In this document: piece after piece, positions 55,628-64,000 of the stretch
Layout: every line of letters starts with the position of its first letter
Position numbering within the stretch: position 1 is the stretch's first letter
Source of the DNA: Betaproteobacteria bacterium
GTDB taxonomy: Bacteria > Pseudomonadota > Gammaproteobacteria > Burkholderiales > SG8-41
DNA: 64,000 nt
Direction: 5' to 3'
Assembly: GCA_016192825.1 (NCBI GenBank)
Contig: JACPTK010000123.1
Coordinates: 154,076 to 218,075, forward strand
Program-made: the position numbers and the translations under genes
The notes under the pieces: generated by a model
What the model saw: the letters and a program-made list of their open reading frames with translations, nothing else
What the model was told of the DNA's origin: nothing
The model's database searches: none

Positions 55628-56437
55628 TCATGCATGCCGGCCGTTGCCATTGCCTGCATTGCCGCCCGTAATAAACGTCAGTATCTGCCGTGCAATCCGC
55701 GCCGCCCCGCAGCAGAACTTGGGTATCCCCACGCCGGGGTTCGACACCACGGACTTGCCGTCGGCGCTCACCGTCCCCATCCCCATCAGCCGCCACTGGT
55801 GCGAGTTCGGGTTGGGAAACGGGTCCTCGTCGTAGTACCACAGCTCCACCTGCTCGCCGGGCAGCGCCTCCATGTCGTTCGGCAGCGTTACCGGCACCGG
55901 CTGGGTCGGCGTGCCCCCGCCCTCGCGGAAGAAATAGAACAGGTACACGGTACGGCTCGTCTGCCCTTCCGGTATCGGGCGGATCGGCAGCCGGTCCACC
56001 GGCACGGCGCGCACGTTGATCTTGTCCACCGGCTGCCCGTCCCAGCCGTAGATCGTCACGCCCGACGGGATGTTGAGCGAGAAGTTCGCGATATCGGGAT
56101 CGGTCACCGTTGCCGCAGCTCCCGGCACGATGCTGGTGAACTTGGTCGGGTCCACCCTGCCGATATAGGTCGTGAGCGGCTTGTTGTCCTGTCCCGCGAC
56201 GATCATCACGGGATTGGGAATGCCAGACGGATACTCGGCGGTGGACGAGTTGGCCGGACTGCCGTCTATCAACAACACCTGGTCGCCCAGGACCGGCGGG
56301 TCGATGAAGCGGTAGGTGCCGGTCTCGTCCGTGAAGGTCTGCGCGGTGGAGAGCCGCACCCGCGCGCGGGCAAAGGGCGCGCCGTCATCGGCGTGCAGTC
56401 TCCCCGGTTGCCGTGGGTTCAGGCACTCGGCTATCAT
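55628..56437 (-). CDS. Fragment of a larger protein with a carboxypeptidase-regulatory-like domain
   Basis: A 269-residue frame without a signal peptide. Residues about 20-55 look like a CarboxypepD_reg or Ig-like beta unit ('ARVRLSTAQTFTDETGTYRF'). The rest ('VELWYYDEDPFPNPNSHQWR', 'SNPGVGIPKFCCGA') resembles the middle of large secreted proteins. Both ends look cut: the opening 'MIAECLNPRQPG' is abrupt and the end 'NAGNGNGRHA' is short. Possibly truncated by rearrangement near the RAYT and TA genes. Confidence 0.5.
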   Translation of the reverse strand: MIAECLNPRQPGRLHADDGAPFARARVRLSTAQTFTDETGTYRFIDPPVLGDQVLLIDGSPANSSTAEYPSGIPNPVMIVAGQDNKPLTTYIGRVDPTKFTSIVPGAAATVTDPDIANFSLNIPSGVTIYGWDGQPVDKINVRAVPVDRLPIRPIPEGQTSRTVYLFYFFREGGGTPTQPVPVTLPNDMEALPGEQVELWYYDEDPFPNPNSHQWRLMGMGTVSADGKSVVSNPGVGIPKFCCGAARIARQILTFITGGNAGNGNGRHA

Positions 56438-56467
56438 GAGTCACAGCCTAGCGGATTTGAGGCCATC

Positions 56468-56716
56468 ATGACCACGCTGGAAGTGAAACTGGACCTGCCC
56501 GAGAGCCTGGCGAAGGAAGCGCAGCAGGCGGGGCTGCTCACACCGCAAGCCGTCGAAACCATGCTGCGCGAACGGTTGCGTACGCAACGCGTCGCGGAAT
56601 TGCGAGAAGCGGTCAAGCAAATGGTATCCGCTGGCGGCGTCCCCATGACGATGGAAGAAATCGAAGCGGAGATTCAGGCCTACCGCAAAGAGCGCCGGCG
56701 TGCGTCTGGTGCTTGA
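56468..56716 (+). CDS. Antitoxin of a PIN toxin-antitoxin pair
   Basis: An 82-residue small acidic-to-basic helical protein ('LPESLAKEAQQAGLLTPQAV', 'MLRERLRTQRVAELREAV'). It looks like the antitoxin class that precedes COG1569 PIN toxins. It overlaps the toxin gene by 17 bases, a normal TA arrangement. It should bind and silence the toxin and repress the operon. Confidence 0.75.
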   Translation: MTTLEVKLDLPESLAKEAQQAGLLTPQAVETMLRERLRTQRVAELREAVKQMVSAGGVPMTMEEIEAEIQAYRKERRRASGA

Positions 56717-57119
56717 CACTAATGTCGTTGCGGCAGGTTTACTCTGGGAAGGACCGCCGAATCGGCTGGTAGAGGAAGCATTCGAAGGCAAAATTGAACT
56801 GGCAACCAGTGCGGCCTTGCTGGTTGAGCTCGAAGGTGTCCTGCTGCGAGCAAAGTTTGCCCGTCAAATCGCAAAGCAATCTCTTTCAATTGCCGGCCTA
56901 GTTCTGCGCTATGCGGAACTTGCGCAATTAGCGCACCCCGCACCGATTGCCCCGGTTGTACTCCGCGACCCCGACGACGATCACGTGCTCGCCTGCGCCA
57001 TAGCGGCGAAAGCCGATCTGGTAGTTTCGGGGGACTCCGACTTGCTTGAGCTCGGGCAATACCAGGGTATCCCCATCGTCAACCCCGCCGAGGCGTTGAC
57101 GCGGCTGCCCCAGCGCTGA
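56700..57119 (+). CDS. PIN-domain toxin (putative ribonuclease)
   Basis: A 139-residue PIN protein starting at GTG 56700. The metal-binding acids are Asp in 'MRLVLDTNVVAAGLLW', Glu in 'LLVELEGVLLR', and Asp residues in 'DPDDDHVLACAIAAKADLVV' and 'SGDSDLLEL'. All four positions are kept, so it should cleave RNA unless neutralised by the antitoxin upstream. Confidence 0.85.
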   Translation: MRLVLDTNVVAAGLLWEGPPNRLVEEAFEGKIELATSAALLVELEGVLLRAKFARQIAKQSLSIAGLVLRYAELAQLAHPAPIAPVVLRDPDDDHVLACAIAAKADLVVSGDSDLLELGQYQGIPIVNPAEALTRLPQR

Positions 57120-57177
57120 GCGGCGTGGGCGCGGTATCATCTCCGCGCCTTCCTCCAAGAACAACAAAGCGCTTCCC

Positions 57178-58116
57178 ATGCTGATCGTCGCTCTCACACT
57201 GCTGCGCGCGCTCGCCATCGTCCTGGGCCGCTCGGCCCGGCTGCGCCGCGCTCTCCTCACCCTCGCCCTGTGTCTCGGCTTACGCGATCACGCGCGCGGC
57301 TACCGCCGCGTTGCGCCCGCGGACCGCATTTTTATCCGCTCTCACGCCAAACCCGCCTGGGTGAAACGTGAGGTGATCCGCCTCAAGGCGCTCATGCCCC
57401 AGGCCGGCTGCCGCAGGATCGCGGACAGCTTCAACCGGCGCTTCGCCGCGAAGCGAAAAATTACGGTGGGCAAGACCTTCGTCTGCGAACTCATCCGGCG
57501 CCACCGCTACGAGATCGAGATCGTCAGGCGGCAGATCGAGAACGCGAAGCCCAAACCGGTGCCGAAGAACCTGGTTTGGGGCGTTGATCTTACCGGCAAG
57601 GCCATACTGGAAGGCCGGACATGTGCCGTGCTTGCGATCCTGGAGCACGCGAGCCGCGCAGCATTGCGGCTCGAAACGCTGCGGAGCAAGTCTTCCTGGG
57701 CGCTGATCCGGAAGCTCGTCGAGGCGATCAAGCGCTACGGCAAGCCCAAGGCAGTGAGGACGGACAACGAGTCCATCTTTACTTCCAGGGCGTTCCGCTT
57801 CGCCTTGTTTCTCCTCGGCATCCGTCATCAGCGCACGGACCCCGGCTGCCCCTGGCAGAACGGGCGGGTGGAGCGCTTCTTCGGAACACTGAAGGGGAAG
57901 CTCGAACGCCTCGCCGTGGATTCCCTGCAAGCACTCAACCAGGCGCTGGGCGAATTCTGCTTCTTCTACAACCACGTGCGCCCGCACCAGAACCTGGCGG
58001 GCAGGACGCCCGCTGAAGCATGGGCGGGTGTTGATCCCTTCACAGCCAGGATCAAGCAGGAATACTGGTTCGAAGCCTGGGACGGGTTGCTTCAGGGCTA
58101 CTGCTTACGGAGGTGA
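57178..58116 (+). CDS. DDE integrase-type transposase (IS481/IS3-like)
   Basis: A 312-residue transposase. The N-terminal helix-turn-helix region spans about 60-110 and the rve core runs from about 140. The catalytic triad is Asp in 'WGVDLTGKAI', Asp in 'AVRTDNESIFTS' and Glu in 'NGRVERFFGTLKGKLE'. The C-terminal 'FYNHVRPHQNLAGRTPAEAW' is typical. Terminal inverted repeats were not identified. It seems intact. Confidence 0.85.
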   Translation: MLIVALTLLRALAIVLGRSARLRRALLTLALCLGLRDHARGYRRVAPADRIFIRSHAKPAWVKREVIRLKALMPQAGCRRIADSFNRRFAAKRKITVGKTFVCELIRRHRYEIEIVRRQIENAKPKPVPKNLVWGVDLTGKAILEGRTCAVLAILEHASRAALRLETLRSKSSWALIRKLVEAIKRYGKPKAVRTDNESIFTSRAFRFALFLLGIRHQRTDPGCPWQNGRVERFFGTLKGKLERLAVDSLQALNQALGEFCFFYNHVRPHQNLAGRTPAEAWAGVDPFTARIKQEYWFEAWDGLLQGYCLRR

Positions 58117-58400
58117 AACAGACTCGGAAAATCAGAACCGAGCAGGATTCACGAAGGCGAGCCAGTCGTCCGGGCAGCGCTCGTCCAATACGCAACGAAC
58201 AGCGGAAATCCACGGTGAAACGACGAAAAACCGAGGTGAACCGGAGAAAATGGGTTCCGGCCGCTACTGATTAGAGGCGGTAATTCGGCAAGAAGCGAGG
58301 CGATTTCGCCCTCAAAATCGCTCGGCGGACAGGCGGACAGGACACCGCGCCTATTCGCCGCGCATGCCACCAATTTTGTGCGGCCCAGGTTCCGCGCAGG
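58117..58400. other. Spacer between the transposase and the cyclase gene
   Basis: 284 bases of lower GC content. I see no gene; part may be the right end of the insertion sequence. Confidence 0.4.
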
Positions 58401-60785
58401 CTAATTCGTCTGGACGGTCCAGACCCCGTCCCAGTCCGCCGCGGGCGGGTCCGAGCTGTAGATCTCGCAGCGGTCGAGGTACAGGCGCGAAGGATGGTCG
58501 CCGGGGCAGGCCGCGAGCGCTTCGCGAAACGCCGCCGCCGCCTTCGACCAGGACTGCTTGCGGTATTGGGCGATCCCTTCCGCGAAGGCCGGAATCACCA
58601 CGTCGAGATGGGGAAAGGTCTCCTCGGTGTGATGGTCGAGCACCTCGTAGATGGACACCGGGGCGCGCATGCCTCTGACGCGGATCAGGTCGAGCTCCCG
58701 CAGCCGGACGGGATGCTTCAGCCGCGCCGCCGTCGGCTGGCAGATCAGCACGCTGGTTCCATAGTACTTGTTCGCGTTCTCCAGACGCTCCGCGAGATTG
58801 ACGCGGTCGCCGATCACGGTGTACTCGAGCCGCTTGGGCGAGCCGATATTGCCCGCGATGACGTGGCCGGTGCTGATGCCCACGCCGATGCGGATCAGCT
58901 CGTGCCCCACCGCCACCCGCCGCCGGTTCAACTCGCGCAGCGCCACCATCATCCGGCTGCCGACTGTCACGGCGTTGTCGGCATCCTCCTCGCGCGAGAG
59001 CACCGACCCGAATACCGCCATGATCATGTCGCCGATGTACTTGTCGAGGATGCCGTTGTGCGAGAACACCACGTCCACCATGTCGGTGAAGTACTCGTTG
59101 AGCATCGCCACGGTCTCCCGGGCGCCGAGCCGCTCCGACAGGGCGGTGAAACCCCGGATGTCCGAGAACAGCACGCTGACGTCCCGGCCCGTGCCGCCCA
59201 GCACCGCGTCTCCGCTTTCCAGCAGCTGATCCATGACGGCCTTGCTCATGTAGCGGGACATCGTGTTGCGCAGCCGCTTCTCCCGGGTGATGTCCTCCAT
59301 GACGAGCATGGACCCGATCGGCTCGTCACGCATGTTCCGCAGCGGCACCGTGGTCAGGTTGACCGAAACCACCTCGCTCCCGTTCAGCAGGAGATCGGTG
59401 TCCACCGTGACGTCGATCGTGCCGGTGCCGCGCACTTTCTCGAGGCTTTGCGACACCCAGCCGTTGCGCTCCCCGAAGATGCCGCGCAGCGTCTGGCCGA
59501 CGACCTCGGTTCCGGATCGCTTGAGAAGGCGCAGCGCCGATTCGTTGACCTTGCTGATCACGTCGCCGGCGTCGAGCGTGACCACGCCGTTGCTCATGCT
59601 GCGCAGGATGCTCTCGTTGTAGTTGCGCGCGTTGCGGACTTCCTCGAACAGCTGCGCGTTCTCGATCGACACGGCCGCCTGCGCGCAGAACGCCGCGAGC
59701 CGCCGCTGGTCGCCGAACGTGAACGGCCCGCCTTTCTTGTTCAGGATCTCCATCACCCCGACCTTGTTGCCCCCCTTGGTGGCGATCGGCATGCACAGGA
59801 TGTTGCGGGTGCGGTAGCCGGTGCCCTTGTCCACCTCGGGATTGAACCGCGCATCCTCGTAGGCATCGTCGATGTTGATCGTCGTGCCGCGGCTGAAGCA
59901 CTCGCCCGCGATGCCGGCGCCGGCCGGAAAGCGGATTTCCCTCGACGCCACGCCGTCCGCGAACCGGGCGTAGAGCTCGTCGCGCGACGGATCGTAGAGA
60001 AACAGCGAGCCCCGGTCGGCCCCGAGCAGCTGGGTGGCCGCCTCGAGGATCTTTCCGAGCAGCGGATCGAGGTAGATTTCCGAGGCGATCAGGCTCACCA
60101 CGTCCAGCAGCATCGCCTCCTCGCGCTGCGCGCTCTCGACCTTCTCGAACAACCGCGCGTTCTCGAGCGCGTCCGCCGCCTGCGACGACAGGGCCTCGAG
60201 CAACCGCATGTCCTCGAGGTCGAATTCGCCCTCCCGCTTGTTGAGGGCCTGGGTGACGCCGATGACCTCGCGCCTGCGGTTGCGAATCGGCACGCACAGG
60301 ACGTTGGTCGTGCGGTAGCCGGTGCGGATGTCGACGTCCCGGTTGAAGCGCGCGTCCTCGTAGGCATCGGGAATGATCTCCCCTTCGCCGCTGGTGAAGA
60401 CGGAGCCCGCGATCCCGAGATCGGCGGGAAAGCGCACCTCGCCCATGGCATTGCCCTGCATGACCCGGGAAAACAGTTCCTTCGTGTCCGGGTCGTAGAG
60501 GAAGAGCGAGCTGCGGTCCACGTTGAGCGTCTCGGTCACGACCTCCATCAGGCGGGGAAACAGCACGTCCAGCGAGAGCGAATCCGACACCCGGTTCGCG
60601 ATGTAGACCAGCGCGGCGTCGCGGCGCGCGAGCCCGGCCATCTGGGCGAAGAGCTGCGTCCTTTCAGCGTCGGACAGCCCCTGCAGCAGCTTGTCCAGCT
60701 CCCCCGGGCGCAGGGGGCGCTTCAGAAGCTGGCGAACGGTCTCGGGATTGATTTGCATGGCGGGCGCGCCGGCGCGTTGCGTCAT
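58401..60785 (-). CDS. GAF-GAF-PAS adenylate cyclase
   Basis: A 794-residue class III cyclase. Two GAF domains lie at about 55-215 and 230-395 and share 'YEDARFN' and 'GYRT-N-LC-PI' motifs. A PAS-like domain is at about 405-520. The cyclase domain (about 545-725) has metal-binding Asp in 'VLFSDIRGFTAL' and 'KYIGDMIMAVFG', and 'VIGDRVNLAERLE'. Lys and Asp at the purine-reading sites favour ATP. A TPR-like tail ends the protein. The start ATG 60785 overlaps the stop of the GGDEF-EAL gene (ATGA). Confidence 0.88.
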   Translation of the reverse strand: MTQRAGAPAMQINPETVRQLLKRPLRPGELDKLLQGLSDAERTQLFAQMAGLARRDAALVYIANRVSDSLSLDVLFPRLMEVVTETLNVDRSSLFLYDPDTKELFSRVMQGNAMGEVRFPADLGIAGSVFTSGEGEIIPDAYEDARFNRDVDIRTGYRTTNVLCVPIRNRRREVIGVTQALNKREGEFDLEDMRLLEALSSQAADALENARLFEKVESAQREEAMLLDVVSLIASEIYLDPLLGKILEAATQLLGADRGSLFLYDPSRDELYARFADGVASREIRFPAGAGIAGECFSRGTTINIDDAYEDARFNPEVDKGTGYRTRNILCMPIATKGGNKVGVMEILNKKGGPFTFGDQRRLAAFCAQAAVSIENAQLFEEVRNARNYNESILRSMSNGVVTLDAGDVISKVNESALRLLKRSGTEVVGQTLRGIFGERNGWVSQSLEKVRGTGTIDVTVDTDLLLNGSEVVSVNLTTVPLRNMRDEPIGSMLVMEDITREKRLRNTMSRYMSKAVMDQLLESGDAVLGGTGRDVSVLFSDIRGFTALSERLGARETVAMLNEYFTDMVDVVFSHNGILDKYIGDMIMAVFGSVLSREEDADNAVTVGSRMMVALRELNRRRVAVGHELIRIGVGISTGHVIAGNIGSPKRLEYTVIGDRVNLAERLENANKYYGTSVLICQPTAARLKHPVRLRELDLIRVRGMRAPVSIYEVLDHHTEETFPHLDVVIPAFAEGIAQYRKQSWSKAAAAFREALAACPGDHPSRLYLDRCEIYSSDPPAADWDGVWTVQTN

Positions 60786-62578
60786 TCCTGAGGCCTGAGC
60801 GTGACCTTCGACAGCGAGGCGCCGCTCGTTTCCAGGCTCAGAATCTCCTGCGCCTCGAGCGGCGGGCTCACGTATCCGCCCTGGATGCGCTCGCAACCGA
60901 GCGTCGAGAGCGACAGCGCGGCCTCGGCGCCCTCCACGCCCTCGACCACCACGCGCAGCCCGAGGTCGCCCGCCAGTCGGATCAGGGAGCGCACGAGCTT
61001 GGCGTGAGTCGGCGAGCGCTGCATGTCGCCCACGAACGTCGCGCCGAGCTTCATCTCGTCGAGCGGCAGCTGGGCGAGATTGCTCAAGGACGAGGCGCCG
61101 CTGCCGAAGCCGTCGATGCCGAGACGCAGCCCGTGCGCCTTCAGGCGGCTGAGCGTTTCCTTCACCTGCTCGATCTCGCCGGCTAGCGCGCTCTCGTGGA
61201 TCTCGATCACCAGCTGCTTGGGCGGCACGCCCCAGGTGCGGAGCGCGCGGCCCACGAACTCCGGAAAATCCGGCTGCAGCAGGCCGGTCGCTGCCGCTTT
61301 CACGCAAATCGGCAGCGTCAGCCCGGCGCGCGCGAACTCGCCGCTCTGGCGCAGCGCGTTGTTGAATATCCACCAGGTCAACTCGCGGACCAGGCCGGCG
61401 GATTCGGCCGCCTCCATCGCGCGCGCCTCGGATACCTTGCCCAGCTCCTCGTCCGTCCAGCGCAGCAGGCACTCCAGGGCGCCGATCTTGCCCGAGCGCA
61501 GCTCGAGCTGCGGCAGGTAGACGAGCTCGAGCTTGCTTTCCTCCAGCGCGTGCCGCAGCCGCGCCTCGAAGCGAACCTTGCGCTCTTCGCTCTCGCCGTG
61601 CGCCGGGTCGTAGAGCGCCACGCGCTCGGAGGCCTCGCGCGCGACGCGCACCGCGAGCTTGCCGTTGCGCACCAGCGTCTGCTGGTCCTTGCCGTGGTCC
61701 GGGTACATCGCGACGCCGATCGCGACATCCGGCGCGAACGAGCGGTCGCCGATCGGGATCGGCGCCTCCAGCGCGCCGAGGATCTTGTTCGCGGCGAGGA
61801 TGGCCACGCCCTCCCCGGCGATGCGCGGCAGCAGGCAGGCGAGCTGGTCGCGGCTCACGCGACCGAGCTGGTCCTGCTTGCGCAGCACCCCTTCGCGCAT
61901 GCGCCGGGTGACGCGCAGCATGAAGGCTTCGCCCCTCTGCAATCCGAGCAGGCGGTCCACCTGCTCGACCTTCGCGATCTCGATCAGGAGCAGCCCGAGC
62001 TGCTTGCCCTCCTGCTTGTGGGTCTCGATCGTGGTGCGGAAGATCTCCATGAATGCCGCGTATTCGGGGGTCGGCAGCGTCCGCACCACGCCGCCGCCTT
62101 CCTGGCCCCGCGCCGAAAGCGAGGCAAGCAGCGCGAGCTGCAGATAGATGAAGCGCTGGAGCGCGAGCAGGCTCTCCGTGCACCGGTCCGGATCGCCGGC
62201 GTACAGCCGCAGCACGCCGCGCGTCATCGCGTTCTGGAAGCGCAGGCAGTCCCGCCGCATGCGCTCGAGCGGCTCTTCCTGCGCGTCGAGCGCCCACTCA
62301 CCCAGCGCGGCATAGACCGGCTCGGCATCGGCGCCGGTGTTCGCGAAAGCGGGCGCCAGGGCGCCGGCGGCCGGCACGAACAGATCCGGCGCGCGCTCGT
62401 GGACTTCCCCGAACACTGCGGCGACGCGGCCAAGAGTCTGGGGATCGGCGCCGAACTCCCCGGCCAGGCGCGCAACCAGGGCCCTGAGACCGGCGCCCGC
62501 TTCCGTTTCCGGCTCGGTGGCGGAGGCCGCGCCCGCAGCCTCCGTTCCGCCGTTAGAGGAAGAATTCGGAGGGATCAA
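60782..62578 (-). CDS. Degenerate GGDEF-EAL protein
   Basis: A 598-residue protein. The GGDEF domain (about 185-330) reads 'GRVSRDQLACLLP' in place of GGDEF, so no cyclase activity is expected. The EAL domain (about 340-580) has 'ECLLRW' for EALLRW, 'KAAATGLL' at the usual Asn site, 'IDGFGSGASSLS' for DDFGTG and 'MKLGATFV' for KIDxxF. Most metal ligands are gone. It probably serves as a binding or scaffold protein. It overlaps the HD-GYP gene by 26 bases and the cyclase gene by 4. Confidence 0.85.
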   Translation of the reverse strand: MIPPNSSSNGGTEAAGAASATEPETEAGAGLRALVARLAGEFGADPQTLGRVAAVFGEVHERAPDLFVPAAGALAPAFANTGADAEPVYAALGEWALDAQEEPLERMRRDCLRFQNAMTRGVLRLYAGDPDRCTESLLALQRFIYLQLALLASLSARGQEGGGVVRTLPTPEYAAFMEIFRTTIETHKQEGKQLGLLLIEIAKVEQVDRLLGLQRGEAFMLRVTRRMREGVLRKQDQLGRVSRDQLACLLPRIAGEGVAILAANKILGALEAPIPIGDRSFAPDVAIGVAMYPDHGKDQQTLVRNGKLAVRVAREASERVALYDPAHGESEERKVRFEARLRHALEESKLELVYLPQLELRSGKIGALECLLRWTDEELGKVSEARAMEAAESAGLVRELTWWIFNNALRQSGEFARAGLTLPICVKAAATGLLQPDFPEFVGRALRTWGVPPKQLVIEIHESALAGEIEQVKETLSRLKAHGLRLGIDGFGSGASSLSNLAQLPLDEMKLGATFVGDMQRSPTHAKLVRSLIRLAGDLGLRVVVEGVEGAEAALSLSTLGCERIQGGYVSPPLEAQEILSLETSGASLSKVTLRPQE

Positions 62579-63779
62579 TTGGAACGCTCCCCTTCTCCAG
62601 CGTGCGCTTGATGCGATACGGCGTATCCGGGTCCACCTTCGGCGCCCTCGCCAGGTCGAGTATCTTCTGCGGCTTGATCGGATTCCGGTTCGCGTCGAGC
62701 ACCACCATGACGCGCGGCTGCAGCCGCCGCGCGAGGTTCTGCGCGATCACGATCCCGGTCTCCCCCGAATTCATCTCGACGATGGCGCCCACCGGGAAGA
62801 TCCCGATGCACTGGATGAACTGCTCGACCAGCGGGCCGTCGAATTTGACATCGCGCGCGTTGTAGAGCTGGCTCAACGCGTTCGAGGGCGCGAGCGCCTC
62901 GCCGTAGGGCCGCGGGTGCGTGAGCGCATCAAAGCAGTCGATGAGTCCTGCGATGACGCCGAACAGCCCGATCGCACCACCCTTCAGCTTCATCGGATAG
63001 CCGCTGCCGTCGAAGCGCTCGTGGTGCAGGGCCGCGAGCGTGGGCAACTCGGTGGGGATCCCCGTGGTCTCCTTCAGGATCGCGACCGAATGCCCGACGT
63101 GGGTCTTGCACAACTCCAGCTCGGCCGCGCTCAGGGTCTCCTTCTTGTCCAGGAGTTCGGCCGGCAGGCGCAACTTTCCGACGTCCTGCAGCAGCCCGAG
63201 CATGCCGAGCAGATCGAGCTGCTCGCGCGGCAGTTGCAGAAAACGCCCGAACGTGATCATGTAGATGGAAACGCCGACCGCGCGGTCCAGGTTGCGCTCG
63301 CCCTTCTCCTTCATTTTTGTGAGCAGCAGCATCGCGTCGGGGTTGCGCACGACGCTGTCGGTCATGCTGGTGACGGCTTCGCGCACGCGGGGGCCGTCGA
63401 TCCCCTTGCCGGCCTGGACCGTTTCGAACACGTCCTTCAGCACCACCTCGGTCCTGAGCTGGGCCGCCCGCGCGCGCGGCAGCTCCACGTCGACGCTCGC
63501 CTGCTCCTCGTAATTGACCTTCTTCTTGATGCTCGCGAGGACGCTCTTGAGCTTGGTGTCGCCGCCGACCGGGCCCGCCTGCAGCCGGCGGTCGGGCAGA
63601 TCCAGGCCCTTTTCCAGGTCGATGACGACTTTCTTGCAGTATTGCTTCAGGATGGCGAGCTGGTCCTTGGTCTTGAGCTCGAATCCCTGGAACATGAACG
63701 GCGTTTCCGTCCACGGCCGGTCCAGCTCGGAGACGTAAACGCCGAATTCCAGCTCTTCGACTGGGACTTGTTTTTTCAT
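62553..63779 (-). CDS. HD-GYP-domain protein with altered HD motif
   Basis: A 408-residue protein. Residues 1-130 are the DUF3391-like N-terminal domain ('VPVEELEFGVYVSELDRPW'). The HD-GYP domain at about 165-330 keeps 'HHERFDGSGYP' and a 'KTHVGHS' site. However, the HD motif reads 'LLQDVGKLRLP' (His to Gln) and the first metal His is also absent. c-di-GMP hydrolysis is therefore doubtful. The start ATG 63779 has only a weak ribosome site. First gene of the three-gene signalling operon. Confidence 0.85.
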   Translation of the reverse strand: MKKQVPVEELEFGVYVSELDRPWTETPFMFQGFELKTKDQLAILKQYCKKVVIDLEKGLDLPDRRLQAGPVGGDTKLKSVLASIKKKVNYEEQASVDVELPRARAAQLRTEVVLKDVFETVQAGKGIDGPRVREAVTSMTDSVVRNPDAMLLLTKMKEKGERNLDRAVGVSIYMITFGRFLQLPREQLDLLGMLGLLQDVGKLRLPAELLDKKETLSAAELELCKTHVGHSVAILKETTGIPTELPTLAALHHERFDGSGYPMKLKGGAIGLFGVIAGLIDCFDALTHPRPYGEALAPSNALSQLYNARDVKFDGPLVEQFIQCIGIFPVGAIVEMNSGETGIVIAQNLARRLQPRVMVVLDANRNPIKPQKILDLARAPKVDPDTPYRIKRTLEKGSVPIDPSEFFL

Positions 63780-63956
63780 GGTGGGGGTGATCCCGCCACA
63801 TAACACCCCTGGGGCGGGAAATGAGGTGATTTTCCGTCCTGCGGGGCTTGCACGCAAGCGCCAGTCTTGTCCAATATGGTATGAGTCTGAACGGGGGGAC
63901 GTATTTCCAACGAGGTATGAGTCTGAAGCGAAGTGATTGGGTCGATCATTCAGGGC
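63780..63956. other. Probable left end of an insertion sequence
   Basis: GGTATGAGTCTGAA occurs twice (63878-63891 and 63914-63927) shortly before a transposase-like start. Such repeated ends suit an IS boundary, but the other end is outside the window. Confidence 0.4.
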
Positions 63957-64000
63957 ATGGTGATCGACATGAACGAGACGCGACTTTGTTCGCTGGAGCA
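63957..64000 (+). CDS. Start of a transposase gene (ISNCY-like), cut by the window end
   Basis: The last 44 bases encode 'MVIDMNETRLCSLEQ', which resembles the opening of ISNCY/IS1202-type transposases. Only 14-15 codons are visible, so the call is tentative. Confidence 0.45.
   Translation, partial: MVIDMNETRLCSLE

Noticed and set aside
55628..56437. Complete secreted protein
   Set aside because: No signal peptide, abrupt ends and domain content typical of the interior of larger proteins. Listed as a fragment.

Overview
The window is GC-rich chromosomal DNA, most likely from an uncultured betaproteobacterium of Burkholderiales type. The evidence is the uvrB / class I aminotransferase divergent pair, several Bug-type (tripartite tricarboxylate) binding proteins, a GTP-type PEP carboxykinase, GuaC and YgfX/CptA-like proteins. 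Taxonomy is inferred from gene content only.

Layout. 1-3.4 kb: end of an IS630-type transposase, a zinc alcohol dehydrogenase, a DUF1080 lipoprotein and an orphan NMT1-like binding protein. 3.4-8.3 kb: uvrB, aminotransferase and an AsmA-like protein. 8373-8668: a tRNA-Asn(GUU) gene whose anticodon is split by a 220-nt group I intron. 8.9-14.6 kb: a LysR regulator divergent from a stress island of two universal stress proteins and a Ca-type P-ATPase that carries a third USP domain. 14.6-21.3 kb (minus): TPP enzyme, SMUG-type uracil glycosylase, CobW GTPase, LVIVD protein, beta-hydroxyacid dehydrogenase and bicupin. 21.4-31.5 kb (plus): a catabolic-looking run of three Gfo/Idh/MocA oxidoreductases, a Bug receptor, an M24-like protein, a short PEP-synthase-like protein, an AhpD/CMD protein with an in-frame TGA, and two D-2-hydroxyacid dehydrogenases.

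31.6-36.9 kb is a scrapyard. It holds truncated pckG and acyl-CoA ligase fragments, a chimeric frameshifted gene, a secreted PI-PLC-like gene between 58-bp direct repeats, an IS91 transposase and the tail of another gfo gene. The intact pckG follows, then GST, MFS and Bug genes, small proteins, an SGNH hydrolase, an MgtC-like protein, guaC, a CBS protein with an FNR-like box, an M48 protease with a DUF898 partner, a TctA-TctB fusion with its receptor, a RAYT pseudogene, a PIN toxin-antitoxin pair and a DDE transposase. The end is an overlapping operon of HD-GYP, GGDEF-EAL and GAF-GAF-cyclase proteins, then the start of another transposase.

Three signals stand out. The tRNA-Asn intron has P1, P2 (GAAA loop), P7, P9 and a terminal G in the expected places. 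The AhpD/CMD gene has TGA exactly where the second Cys of CxxC belongs, followed at bacterial-SECIS distance by a perfect 7-bp hairpin with a GGTC loop, so it is probably a selenoprotein. About a dozen intergenic spaces carry short iterated word arrays, each locus with its own word, and at least six of them are followed by a reverse-complement array, giving long imperfect hairpins between genes.
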